A stretch of DNA of 13,454 nt, from contig VBCJ01000021.1 in the NCBI GenBank assembly GCA_005884335.1, forward strand, positions 1 through 13,454, written 5' to 3'. Numbering within the stretch: position 1 is the stretch's first letter; each line of letters begins with the position of its first letter. Below are positions 6,714-13,454 of the stretch, piece after piece. The notes beneath the pieces are model-generated. The model saw only the letters and a program-made list of their open reading frames with translations, was not told where the DNA came from and ran no database searches. Source of the stretch: Betaproteobacteria bacterium (GTDB taxonomy: Bacteria; Pseudomonadota; Gammaproteobacteria; Burkholderiales; SG8-39). The position numbers were made by a program, and so were the translations under genes.

Positions 6714-8573
6714 ATGGATGTGTCCAGCCCGGTCATCAGGAAGATCGCGACGGAGAGCGAGGCGCCGCCGCGCGCTGCGCCGAAACGCAAAGCCTGGAAG
6801 GGCGCGGAGATCCTGGTCGAATACCTGATCAAGGAGAAAGTCCCTTACCTGTTCGGCGTGTGCGGGCACGGCAATATCGGGTTTCTCGACGCCGCGGCCG
6901 ATGCCGCCTCCCGCATCAAGACGATCTCGGTGCATCACGAGCAGGCGGCGGGCTACATGGCCGATGCCTACTACAAGGTCCGCCATGAGCCGGTGGCGAC
7001 CTACACCTCGTGCGGACCGGGATCGTGCAATCTTCCGGTCGCGCTCGCGGGGGCCATGATGGATTCGTCCGCGTTTCTCGCGATCACCGGCAACGTGCCC
7101 ACCACCCAGTTCAACCGCATGCCGTTCCAGGAAACCGGCCGCTATTTCCAGGGCGATTTCCCGTCGGTCATCCGCCCGCTGGTGAAGAAGAGCTTTCAGC
7201 CGACGCGCGTGGAAATGCTGCCGCTCGCGATCAAGCAGGCATTCGGCCTCCTGCGCAGCGGCCGCCCCGGACCGGTGAACATCGACGTGCCGCTCAATGT
7301 TTTCCAGGAAACGGCCGAAGTCGAGATCCCCGATCCCGATCCGCGCGTGAACCAACGCTTCCCCGGCGAATTGCGGGCGATAGACCGGGCGCTCGAGCTG
7401 CTGCTCGCCGCGCGTCGCCCGGTGGTTCTGGTCGGACAGGGCGGCCTGATCGGCGAAGTCACGGACGCGCTGCTCGAGTTCCTCGAGCTCGTGCGCATAC
7501 CCGTGGTGACCAGCCCCAACGGCAAGGGCACCGTAGCCGAGACCCACGAGCTCGCGTTCGGCGCAATCGGCAGAAACGGGCCCTATGCCGCCAACGAAGC
7601 CGCGCGCAACGCCGATGTCCTGCTCGCGCTCGGCTGCAGCTTCGACGACCGCACCACGAGCGCGTGGATCAGCGGCTATACGCTGACCATACCGCCCACG
7701 AAGCTGATCCAGATCGACAACGATCCGGCGGAGATCGGACGCAATTACCCCGTCCACCTCGGCATCGTGGGCGACATCCGCGCGAGTCTCGAGGTGATGA
7801 CCCGGCGCGCGCAGGAAAAGCTCAAGTCGGTGACCAAGACTTTCGAAGATTGGACGGCGCAGTTGCGCGAGTGCCAGGCGGCGTGGGACAAATACCAGGC
7901 CCCGTTTGCCGAGAGCGACCAGTCTCCGCTTCGTCCCGAGCGCCTGATGCGAGGCCTGTCCCGCGTGATCCCGGAAAACGCGATCTTCGCGACCGACGTA
8001 GGCGTGCATCACAACTGGGTGGTGCAGCTGTGGAAGGCGCGGAGGCCGCGTCATCTGCTGCAATCTTGGGGCTTCGCTTCCATGGGCTTCGCAACCTGCG
8101 GCATTCTCGGCGCAAAGCTCGCCCAGCCCGAGAGCCCGGCGGTGGCGGTCGTCGGCGACGGCTCGTTCCTGATGACGCCGCACATTCTCGCTACCGCCGT
8201 GGAGTACGACATTCCCGCCGTGTGGGTGGTGTGGAACAACCACGGCTACTGTTCGATACGCGACATGCAGCTCGGCATGTTCGGCAGGGAGCTGGCGACG
8301 AGCTTCAGAAAGGACAAGACCGGCGAGCTCTACAGCCCGGACTTCACGATGCTCGCGCGTTCGTTCGGAGTCGAGTCCGCCCGCGTCGCGCGCGCCGGCG
8401 ATCTCGAAGGCGTGCTCGAAACCGCGATCAAGGCCAACCGGCCCTATCTGGTCGAAGTTCCCGTCGATCGCGAAATCCGGCCGGTGGGCACCGGCACCTG
8501 GTCCCTGCCGCCTCTGCCGCACGCGGAGCCGAACTTCAGGAAATTGGCGGCGCTCGACGGGAAGAAGAGCTGA
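6714..8573 (+). CDS. Thiamine diphosphate-dependent enzyme, acetolactate synthase-like
   Basis: This 619-residue cytoplasmic protein has the three-domain layout of the acetolactate synthase/pyruvate oxidase superfamily. The N-terminal pyrimidine-binding domain (about 28-200) carries the cofactor-activating Glu77 in ISVHHEQAAGYMADAYYK. The central domain (about 220-370) contains GQGGLIGEV and a LALGCSFDDRTTS stretch resembling the ARFDDRVTG region of acetolactate synthase. The C-terminal PP-binding domain has GDGSF (481-485) and NNHGY (508-512), the metal/diphosphate motif. A 27-residue polar leader precedes the fold. Related enzymes make or cleave C-C bonds next to a keto group: acetolactate synthase, glyoxylate carboligase, sulfoacetaldehyde acetyltransferase, cyclohexane-1,2-dione hydrolase. 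The context with a hydrolase and a Bug receptor favours a catabolic role over amino acid synthesis, but the substrate is not decidable. Confidence 0.88.
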   Translation: MDVSSPVIRKIATESEAPPRAAPKRKAWKGAEILVEYLIKEKVPYLFGVCGHGNIGFLDAAADAASRIKTISVHHEQAAGYMADAYYKVRHEPVATYTSCGPGSCNLPVALAGAMMDSSAFLAITGNVPTTQFNRMPFQETGRYFQGDFPSVIRPLVKKSFQPTRVEMLPLAIKQAFGLLRSGRPGPVNIDVPLNVFQETAEVEIPDPDPRVNQRFPGELRAIDRALELLLAARRPVVLVGQGGLIGEVTDALLEFLELVRIPVVTSPNGKGTVAETHELAFGAIGRNGPYAANEAARNADVLLALGCSFDDRTTSAWISGYTLTIPPTKLIQIDNDPAEIGRNYPVHLGIVGDIRASLEVMTRRAQEKLKSVTKTFEDWTAQLRECQAAWDKYQAPFAESDQSPLRPERLMRGLSRVIPENAIFATDVGVHHNWVVQLWKARRPRHLLQSWGFASMGFATCGILGAKLAQPESPAVAVVGDGSFLMTPHILATAVEYDIPAVWVVWNNHGYCSIRDMQLGMFGRELATSFRKDKTGELYSPDFTMLARSFGVESARVARAGDLEGVLETAIKANRPYLVEVPVDREIRPVGTGTWSLPPLPHAEPNFRKLAALDGKKS

Positions 8574-8574
8574 A

Positions 8575-8599
8575 GGGCGCTCACTCGGCTTTCGCGCCC
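8575..8599. repeat. Inverted repeat across the convergent gene ends
   Basis: GGGCGC (8575-8580) and GCGCCC (8594-8599) are perfect 6-base arms with a 13-base loop. They lie where the ThDP enzyme and Bug2 genes converge with 7 bases between stop codons. A bidirectional terminator is possible, but no T-tract follows on either strand, so the role is uncertain. Confidence 0.3.
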
Positions 8600-9546
8600 G
8601 AATCCTTGACCACTTTCGCCCATTTCGTGATTTCCTGCCGGACGTACCGGGCGAATTGATCCGGAGCCTTCACCGAGGGCTCGGCTCCCAGCGCGGCGAG
8701 GCGCTCTTTGACGTCGGGCGCCGTAACTGCGCTGCCGATCTCGGAATTGAGCTTCACTACGATGTCTGCGGGCAGTCCCGCAGGACCGAACACGCCGTAC
8801 CAGGACGTCACCTCGAATCCCGGTAATCCCGCTTCGCTGACGGTCGGCACTTCTGGCAGCAGCGGGGAGCGCGCAGCGCCCGTCACCGCGATCGCTCTCA
8901 GCTTGCCTGATTGAACGTGCGGCACCGCCACCGGCAGGCCCATGGACGCGAGCTGCACCTGCCCGGCGAGCAGGTCGCCGACGAGCTGCCCCGATCCCTT
9001 GTAGGGAACGTGCACCATGCGGACTCCGGCCATCGCCTGGAACAGCTCGAGCGAGAGATGATTCGGCGAGCCGATGCCGGCCGACCCGAAACTGAGCTGT
9101 CCGGGCCGGACTCGCGCCAGCGCGATCAGCTTCTTCACGGAATTCGCTGGCAGCGATGGATGCAGGACGATCGCGCTGGGAAATGATGCGACTTCAGCAA
9201 TGGCCGCGAGGTCTCTGGCCAGGTCGTACGGCAGCTTCGAATAAAGGCTTGCGGAGATCGCGTGGGGAACGCCTCCCAGCAGCAGGGTATATCCGTCCGG
9301 CGCGGATTTCGCGACCTGCTCCGCGCCGATGTGTCCGCCCGCGCCGGCGCGATTCTCGATGATCACCGGCTGCCGCGATCGCTCGGTGAGCTTTTGCCCG
9401 ACGATGCGCGCGAGCGTGTCGGTCGACCCGCCCGGCGAGAACGGCACCACCATTCGAACCGGCCTGCTCGGGTAATCCTGAGCCGGGCTCGCACCGGCGG
9501 CTAGAGGCGCGATCAGCAGCAACGCGACTCTCAAGATGGCGTTCAT
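8581..9546 (-). CDS. Bug/TctC-family periplasmic substrate-binding protein (Bug2)
   Basis: This 321-residue protein is a second TTT-type receptor. The signal peptide covers about residues 1-22 (MNAILRVALLLIAPLAAGASPAQ), and the mature protein starts with YPSRPVRMVVPFSPGGSTDTLAR. IIENRAGAGGHIGAEQVAKSAPDGYTLLLGG and MVHVPYKGSGQLVGDLLAGQV follow, with a PEVPTVSEAGLPGFEVTSWYG block near the C-terminus. The frame is open 24 codons further upstream, but those codons overlap the preceding gene and are arginine-rich, so the ATG at 9546 directly before the signal peptide was chosen. It lies 10 bases after the stop of the Tat-exported hydrolase, in the same unit. It is clearly diverged from Bug1, so the two probably bind different ligands. 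No membrane partner is present in the window. Confidence 0.92.
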   Translation of the reverse strand: MNAILRVALLLIAPLAAGASPAQDYPSRPVRMVVPFSPGGSTDTLARIVGQKLTERSRQPVIIENRAGAGGHIGAEQVAKSAPDGYTLLLGGVPHAISASLYSKLPYDLARDLAAIAEVASFPSAIVLHPSLPANSVKKLIALARVRPGQLSFGSAGIGSPNHLSLELFQAMAGVRMVHVPYKGSGQLVGDLLAGQVQLASMGLPVAVPHVQSGKLRAIAVTGAARSPLLPEVPTVSEAGLPGFEVTSWYGVFGPAGLPADIVVKLNSEIGSAVTAPDVKERLAALGAEPSVKAPDQFARYVRQEITKWAKVVKDSGAKAE

Positions 9547-9556
9547 GGCGGCAACA

Positions 9557-10930
9557 TCACGCGTACGCCGTCTTCGCCACGCGCCCGGTCGCCTCGACGA
9601 ACCAGCGCTCGCTCGCAAAGGGCTTGCCCGAGAGGCGGGCGTTCATCCAGTCCGCGGCCAAAACCGAAGGCGTCGGCCCGAGGTTGGTCGACGGAACGTT
9701 GCCGACCGAGTGGCGCGAGTCCTGGTACACCACGAGCTGCCTTGGGCACTGCAGGGTCTTGAACAGGCGCTCGGTGTGCTCGAGCGGGGAGAGCTCGTCG
9801 GCTTCGCCCGCGATGCACAGATACGGCACGCGGATTTTCTCGGCGTGCTCCTCCCAGGTGAGGGTCCTGCTGAATTCGTCGAAGCGCTCCTCGTCGGTGA
9901 ATCCCGACATGTACATGAAGCGCTTCTTGAAGGTCGGCGACGCCTCCTCGAAGATCGTGTGGCAGCCCGGCTCCAGGCACGTGGCCGAGACGGCGAGCGC
10001 GCGGTAGCGCGGCTCGTTGGCGGCGGCGATCGTGCCGAAGAGGGAACCGAAGCTCGAGCCGGCGACGCCGATCCGTCCGGAATCGATCTCGGATCGCGTC
10101 GCGAGCCAGTCCATCACCGCGCGGCCGGCCGCCATCCAGGCCGGCACGCTCACGCGAAAGCCGAGCACCGCGCTCTCGTACTGGCCCGGGCCTTCGAGCG
10201 CGAGCACCGCGATCCCGCGCGTGAGGAAGCGGTCGCCGTACATGGCCACGTTCGCTTCCTTGAATCCGTCCATGCCCGGAATCGTCCACACCGCCGGGAT
10301 GCGGCCGCCCTGATAACCGTGCGGAAGATGGAACCAGCCCGGCAGGGCCTTGCCCTGGAACGGAATCCATGCCGCCTCGACGCGATGATCAGCGAGCTTG
10401 GCGTACTTCGTGTAGCACTCGCGCTTGCGATTGTTGAGCGAGACATTCTTCTCGTTGTTCTCGTCGAACGGCCACTGCGAGGCGGCGTAGTGCACGGCCG
10501 CCATGAAATAGTTCGCTCGCGCGGTGACGAGCTCTCCTGCCTCCTCCGCGGCTTGCGCTTTTGCCTCGCGGCGGCGGGCGGTCGATTCGAAGGCGGGCGA
10601 GATATCGGCGAATTTCTGCACGCGCTGGCGGATCGCAGCGAAATCCGCGTTCGCCTCCGGGCCGCAGGGCGCGTTGTAGTTGACCGAGCGCGGTTGGTCC
10701 CAGTCCACTCCGACCGCCCGGATGGTGTTGTCGAGGAGCCAGCGTTGCTCGGTCCAGCGGCGCGTGTGCACTTCGCCGCTTTTGCCCGGGGCCTGAGCTC
10801 CGCGCGATCGTCCTTTCGCGCCGGCCGCTTTGGTTTCTGCCGCAAGCGCCCCGGTCGCCGCGGTCGCGGCCGTGGCGACAAGCGTAGCCGATTGCAGGAA
10901 CTGGCGGCGATCGACATTGCGCTGCGTCAT
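9557..10930 (-). CDS. Tat-exported alpha/beta hydrolase of the DHPON hydrolase/FrsA-like family
   Basis: This 457-residue protein begins with a twin-arginine signal (DRRQFLQSATLVATAATAATG, about 7-27), so it should be exported folded to the periplasm. A low-complexity linker (about 30-55) precedes a helical cap and the hydrolase core. Landmarks are IPGMDGFKEANV (217-228), EGPGQYES (246-253), the nucleophile elbow GSSFGS with Ser293, Asp378 in GEADEL and His407 in DSRHSVGN. The Ser-Asp-His spacing (85 and 29 residues) fits the triad I recall for dihydropseudooxynicotine hydrolase. It is a diverged paralogue of the cytoplasmic hydrolase at 5512-6666. The ATG follows AAGGAGGA by 4 bases. It heads a unit with Bug2. 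The substrate is unknown; ester or C-C bond hydrolysis are both possible. Confidence 0.87.
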   Translation of the reverse strand: MTQRNVDRRQFLQSATLVATAATAATGALAAETKAAGAKGRSRGAQAPGKSGEVHTRRWTEQRWLLDNTIRAVGVDWDQPRSVNYNAPCGPEANADFAAIRQRVQKFADISPAFESTARRREAKAQAAEEAGELVTARANYFMAAVHYAASQWPFDENNEKNVSLNNRKRECYTKYAKLADHRVEAAWIPFQGKALPGWFHLPHGYQGGRIPAVWTIPGMDGFKEANVAMYGDRFLTRGIAVLALEGPGQYESAVLGFRVSVPAWMAAGRAVMDWLATRSEIDSGRIGVAGSSFGSLFGTIAAANEPRYRALAVSATCLEPGCHTIFEEASPTFKKRFMYMSGFTDEERFDEFSRTLTWEEHAEKIRVPYLCIAGEADELSPLEHTERLFKTLQCPRQLVVYQDSRHSVGNVPSTNLGPTPSVLAADWMNARLSGKPFASERWFVEATGRVAKTAYA

Positions 10931-10934
10931 GGTG

Positions 10935-10942
10935 TCCTCCTT
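10935..10942 (-). promoter_or_regulatory. Strong ribosome binding site of the Tat-exported hydrolase
   Basis: On the minus strand AAGGAGGA, nearly the full anti-Shine-Dalgarno complement, lies 4 bases before the ATG at 10930. It is the strongest ribosome site in the window and fixes the start just ahead of the Tat motif. Confidence 0.75.
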
Positions 10943-10955
10943 GTTTGCACAGGTA

Positions 10956-10984
10956 TTGTCAATTCAAGGGTCGGGTGATTTACT
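10956..10984 (+). promoter_or_regulatory. Candidate sigma-70 promoter of cytochrome b561, predicting a leaderless transcript
   Basis: TTGTCA (10956-10961, five of six consensus bases) and TTTACT (10979-10984, four of six) are separated by exactly 17 bases. The ATG begins 7 bases after the -10 element, where transcription itself would be expected to start. No clear Shine-Dalgarno sequence precedes the ATG, which agrees with a leaderless message. Confidence 0.4.
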
Positions 10985-10990
10985 AGGTGC

Positions 10991-11530
10991 ATGAATCCCA
11001 ACCCCATACGCTATACCCGCACCGCGATGACGCTGCACTGGCTGATCGCCTTCGCGGTGCTCGCGCAGATCGCGTTCGGCTGGTACCTTGAGATTATCCC
11101 GCTCGGCGCCCCCCCGCGCGCCGCCGTCATCAATTTCCACAAGTCCACCGGCCTCGTGATCGGAGCGCTGATCCTGTTTCGCGTGGCGTGGCGCCTGACG
11201 CACACGCCGCCTCCGCTGCCCGAGTCGATGCCGGCCTGGGAGCGCAGCGCGGCGCGCGTGAACCATGTTCTCCTGTACGCCTGCATGCTGATCATGCCGA
11301 TCGCGGGCTATACCGCCTCGAACTTCAGCAAGTACGGGGTCAAGCTCTTCAACGCCGTGCTTCTTCCGCCGTGGGGCGTGGACGACCGCGACATCTACGC
11401 TTTTTTCAACGGCCTGCACGTCGGGACCTCCTACGTCTTCGTGAGCTTGATCGCCCTCCACGTCTTGGCCGCCGCGAAGCACCTGATCTTCCCGCGCCAC
11501 GGGGTACTGCGCCGCATGCTGCCCTCGTGA
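10991..11530 (+). CDS. Cytochrome b561 family (CybB-type) membrane protein
   Basis: This 179-residue protein is predicted to have four membrane helices and to carry two b hemes, moving electrons between the quinone pool and another carrier at the inner membrane. It opens with RYTRTAMTLHWLIAFAVLAQ, the classic start of bacterial b561 proteins. Candidate heme ligands are His16, His50, His143 and His157, whose spacing is very close to that of E. coli CybB. FHKSTGLVIGALILFRVAWRLT and YACMLIMPIAGYTAS are further family blocks. It is divergent from the Tat-exported hydrolase (60-base gap) and convergent with the cytochrome c gene (9 bases between stops). A partnership with the neighbouring PQQ dehydrogenase and cytochrome c is suggested by position only. 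Confidence 0.92.
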   Translation: MNPNPIRYTRTAMTLHWLIAFAVLAQIAFGWYLEIIPLGAPPRAAVINFHKSTGLVIGALILFRVAWRLTHTPPPLPESMPAWERSAARVNHVLLYACMLIMPIAGYTASNFSKYGVKLFNAVLLPPWGVDDRDIYAFFNGLHVGTSYVFVSLIALHVLAAAKHLIFPRHGVLRRMLPS

Positions 11531-11549
11531 AGAGCTCGTTCAGCTTTTC
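11529..11549. repeat. Inverted repeat between the convergent cytochrome genes
   Basis: GAAGAGCT (11529-11536) and AGCTTTTC (11542-11549) form an 8-base stem with one G-U pair and a 5-base loop on the plus strand. It overlaps the stop codons of both genes. It could be a weak terminator for cytochrome b561, since T's lie in the downstream arm, but no separate T-tract follows. Confidence 0.3.
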
Positions 11550-11872
11550 TCGCCCGCGACCACGTAAACCCACAGGGCCTCGACGTCCTCCGGCTTCAGC
11601 AGATCGCCCCAGGGCGGCATCTGATTCTTGCCGCGCATCACCGAATTGATGAAGCGCTCGCGCTCGCCGCGCGGGAATTTCCTCAGATCGGATGCGCCCT
11701 GCGGGTCGAGCATGCGCGCGCCATGGCATGGAGAGCAGTTGCGCGCATAGATTTCCGCGCCGGTCTTCAGCTGCTCCGGCGTGAAAGTCCGCGCTTGCAG
11801 GCCTTGGGCCGCGGCCGGGGCGCAGGTGAGAACGGCGGCGACGAGCGACGCTATTGCGATACTGGAGTGCAC
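11540..11872 (-). CDS. Small periplasmic class I cytochrome c
   Basis: This 110-residue protein has a signal peptide (about 1-22, ending APAAAQ) and one heme c site, CSPCH at 46-50, with Met85 in GKNQMPPWGD as the likely distal heme ligand. The mature protein is under 90 residues, small even for this family. It starts with GTG 4 bases after the stop of the PQQ dehydrogenase gene, so the two are almost certainly co-transcribed. The natural role is to accept electrons from the reduced PQQ enzyme in the periplasm and pass them toward an oxidase. The family and location are well supported; the pairing is inferred from gene order, as seen for the cytochromes next to methanol/ethanol-type quinoproteins. 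Confidence 0.93.
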   Translation of the reverse strand: MHSSIAIASLVAAVLTCAPAAAQGLQARTFTPEQLKTGAEIYARNCSPCHGARMLDPQGASDLRKFPRGERERFINSVMRGKNQMPPWGDLLKPEDVEALWVYVVAGEKS

Positions 11873-11876
11873 GGCT

Positions 11877-13454
11877 TCAGTTCGGCATCAAGGCAAAAGT
11901 CCAGACCGAGCCCCCCGGCGGCACCTTGTCCTTCAACTGCTCGCGCGCGATGTTCCAGTACAGCCCGCCGATCCCGGAGAGCACGGTCACGTACTGCCGG
12001 CCCTTTTGCGTAAAGGTCACCGGCATGGCGTTGATGCCGGAGCCGGTCTGGAACTGCCACAGCTGCTTGCCGGTGTCGGCGTCGAGCGCGATGAATTCGC
12101 CCGTCTCCTTCCCGGTGAACAGCAACCCGCCGCCGGTCGCGAGCATCGCCGACCAGATCTGGAAATCCGCGAGCGGGACGCGCCACTTCTTCTCCGCGGT
12201 GAGCGGATCGATGGCCTCGATGTGGCCGACCGGCTCGCCGGCCGCGCGCGGCAGGGGCAGGTTCTCGATGTACATGTAGCGCTGGCCGACGACGTGCGGC
12301 TTGATCTCGAGGTGCCTGTACAAGCGGCCCTCGTGCAGCGTGTTGGCGTAGAGGAGGCCGGTCTGCGGATTGAACGCGGCGTGCTCCCAGTTCTTCGCGC
12401 CGCGCGTCGAGGGCCAGTGCTCGGTGGCCTTGGCCTCGCGAATGCTCTTCGCAATCTCGGTCTCGACCGGGCGCCCGCTCTTCATGTCGACATGGCTCGC
12501 CCAGTTCACCTTTCCGTACGCTTTCGCGGAGATCAGCGCTCCGTTGGTGCGGTCGAGCACATAGAGAAAGCCGTTGCGGTTGAGCTGCATCGCCACTTTG
12601 CGCGGCCGGCCCTGCACGTTGAGGTCGGCGAGGATCAGCTCCCAGCACGCGTCGTAGTCATAGGCGTCGTTCGGAGTGAACTGGTAGTACCAGGCGACCT
12701 CGCCGGTCCTGGGCCGCATCGCCAGCACCGAAGAGGTATACAGGTTGTCGCCCGGCCGGCTCTGCGAGGCCCACGGCGCCGGGTTGCCGATGCCCCAGTA
12801 CATGAGATCGAGCTCGGGGTCGTAGGACCCGGTGATCCAGGCCGAGCCGCCTCCGGTCTCCCAGGCATTGTTGTCCTGCGGCCAGGTCTCGTTGCCCTTC
12901 TCGCCGCGCGCGGGGATGGTGTAATGGCGCCACAACTGCTTGCCGGTCTCCGGGTCCCAGCCGTCGATGAAACCGCGCACCCCGAACTCGGCGCCCGAAA
13001 TTCCGGTGATCAGCACGCCGTTCGCGACCAGGGGTGCGCCGGTGAGCGAGAAACCGTCCTTCCACTCTGCGGCTTTCGACTTCCAGATCTCCTTCCCGGT
13101 TTTAGCCTCGTAAGCAACCACATGGGCGTCGAGCGTGGTGCGGTAGACCTTGCCGTTGTAGATCGCCGCGCCCTTGTTGGATACGCCGCAGCAGACCACG
13201 CGCGGCGTCTCGGGCGGCCACTCGAGCGCCTGCTTCCAGATCTGCTTGCCGGAGACGGCGTCGATCGCGACCGTCGCCTTGGCGTTGGTGACGACCATCA
13301 CGCCGTCGTAGACGATCGGCTGCGCCTGCTCGCCCCAGTTGTTGTCGAGGCTCAGGTTCCACACCGGCACCAGCCGCCTGACGGTGTTCTTGTCGATCTG
13401 TCTGAGCGGGCTGTAGCGCTGCAGGTGGTAGCCCATGCCGTGAGTGAGAATATT
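11877..13454 (-). CDS. PQQ-dependent methanol/ethanol-type dehydrogenase, partial (N-terminus outside the window)
   Basis: This is a periplasmic quinoprotein with an eight-bladed propeller fold that oxidises alcohols or aldehydes using PQQ and a metal ion. About 525 residues are visible; the frame is open to the right edge (preceding residues NILTHG before MGYHLQRYSPL), so the signal peptide and first residues are missing. Counting from that internal Met at 13436, landmarks are the vicinal disulfide pair Cys82-Cys83 (VVCCGVSNKG) and the metal-binding Glu150 in SGAEFGVRGF. Asn219 in GIGNPAPW and the probable catalytic Asp260 in NDAYDYDACWE follow. Asp262, two residues after the catalytic Asp, is the position associated with lanthanide use. 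Repeated Asp-x-x-(Thr/Ser)-Gly-Lys-x-x-Trp blocks are propeller docking motifs. No heme c domain is fused; the small cytochrome c follows 4 bases downstream. Confidence 0.93.
   Translation of the reverse strand, partial: NILTHGMGYHLQRYSPLRQIDKNTVRRLVPVWNLSLDNNWGEQAQPIVYDGVMVVTNAKATVAIDAVSGKQIWKQALEWPPETPRVVCCGVSNKGAAIYNGKVYRTTLDAHVVAYEAKTGKEIWKSKAAEWKDGFSLTGAPLVANGVLITGISGAEFGVRGFIDGWDPETGKQLWRHYTIPARGEKGNETWPQDNNAWETGGGSAWITGSYDPELDLMYWGIGNPAPWASQSRPGDNLYTSSVLAMRPRTGEVAWYYQFTPNDAYDYDACWELILADLNVQGRPRKVAMQLNRNGFLYVLDRTNGALISAKAYGKVNWASHVDMKSGRPVETEIAKSIREAKATEHWPSTRGAKNWEHAAFNPQTGLLYANTLHEGRLYRHLEIKPHVVGQRYMYIENLPLPRAAGEPVGHIEAIDPLTAEKKWRVPLADFQIWSAMLATGGGLLFTGKETGEFIALDADTGKQLWQFQTGSGINAMPVTFTQKGRQYVTVLSGIGGLYWNIAREQLKDKVPPGGSVWTFALMPN

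Noticed and set aside
6597..8522. A 641-codon open frame antisense to the ThDP enzyme
   Set aside because: The sense strand has clear domain motifs and a strong ribosome site; the antisense product is Arg/His/Gly-rich with no family features, as expected from high-GC third positions.
10957..10962. Perfect TTGACA on the minus strand as the -35 of the Tat-exported hydrolase
   Set aside because: At normal spacing the -10 would fall inside the strong ribosome site, and no -10-like sequence is there.
9536..10978. A 480-codon open frame antisense to the Tat-exported hydrolase
   Set aside because: It mirrors a gene with a Tat signal and catalytic triad, and its product has a shadow-like composition with no recognisable motif.

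Overview
This is a high-GC, densely packed bacterial window. The gene families and gene order suggest a betaproteobacterium, probably Burkholderiales-like and perhaps uncultivated. The main clues are two stand-alone Bug/TctC-type periplasmic receptors, a livKHMGF-type ABC operon, Tat-exported proteins and a PQQ dehydrogenase with c- and b-type cytochromes. This affiliation is an inference; there is no rRNA or tRNA to confirm it. No mobile element, CRISPR array or RNA gene was seen, and no gap between genes exceeds about 110 bases.

Region 1 (1-3921, minus strand) is a branched-chain amino acid/amide-type ABC transporter operon, read as livK-livH-livM-livG-livF. livF runs off the left edge. livM, livG and the visible part of livF are intact and overlap one another. 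livH and livK each carry an internal non-triplet deletion that shifts the reading frame. Either the operon is decaying or the assembly has collapsed at two places about 0.9 kb apart. Region 2 (4020-4418, minus) is an OsmC-family gene whose second family cysteine is a threonine.

Region 3 (4526-8573, plus) is a three-gene unit: a Bug receptor, a cytoplasmic alpha/beta hydrolase resembling dihydropseudooxynicotine hydrolase, and a ThDP enzyme of acetolactate-synthase type. Region 4 (8581-10930, minus) faces it and holds a second Bug receptor and a second hydrolase of the same family, this one with a Tat signal. The two units converge with 7 bases between their stop codons.

Region 5 (10991-13454) is a redox block: cytochrome b561 (plus strand), facing a PQQ-dependent alcohol-type dehydrogenase followed 4 bases later by a small periplasmic cytochrome c (minus strand). 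The dehydrogenase has an Asp-Tyr-Asp motif expected of lanthanide-using enzymes and runs off the right edge.

Taken together (inference), the window looks like a locus for taking up and breaking down small organic compounds. Periplasmic oxidation would be done by the PQQ enzyme, cytochrome c and possibly b561. Binding would be by Bug and Liv receptors, and cleavage of C-C or ester bonds by paired hydrolases on both sides of the inner membrane. The ThDP enzyme would then process a keto product. The substrate cannot be read from the sequence.
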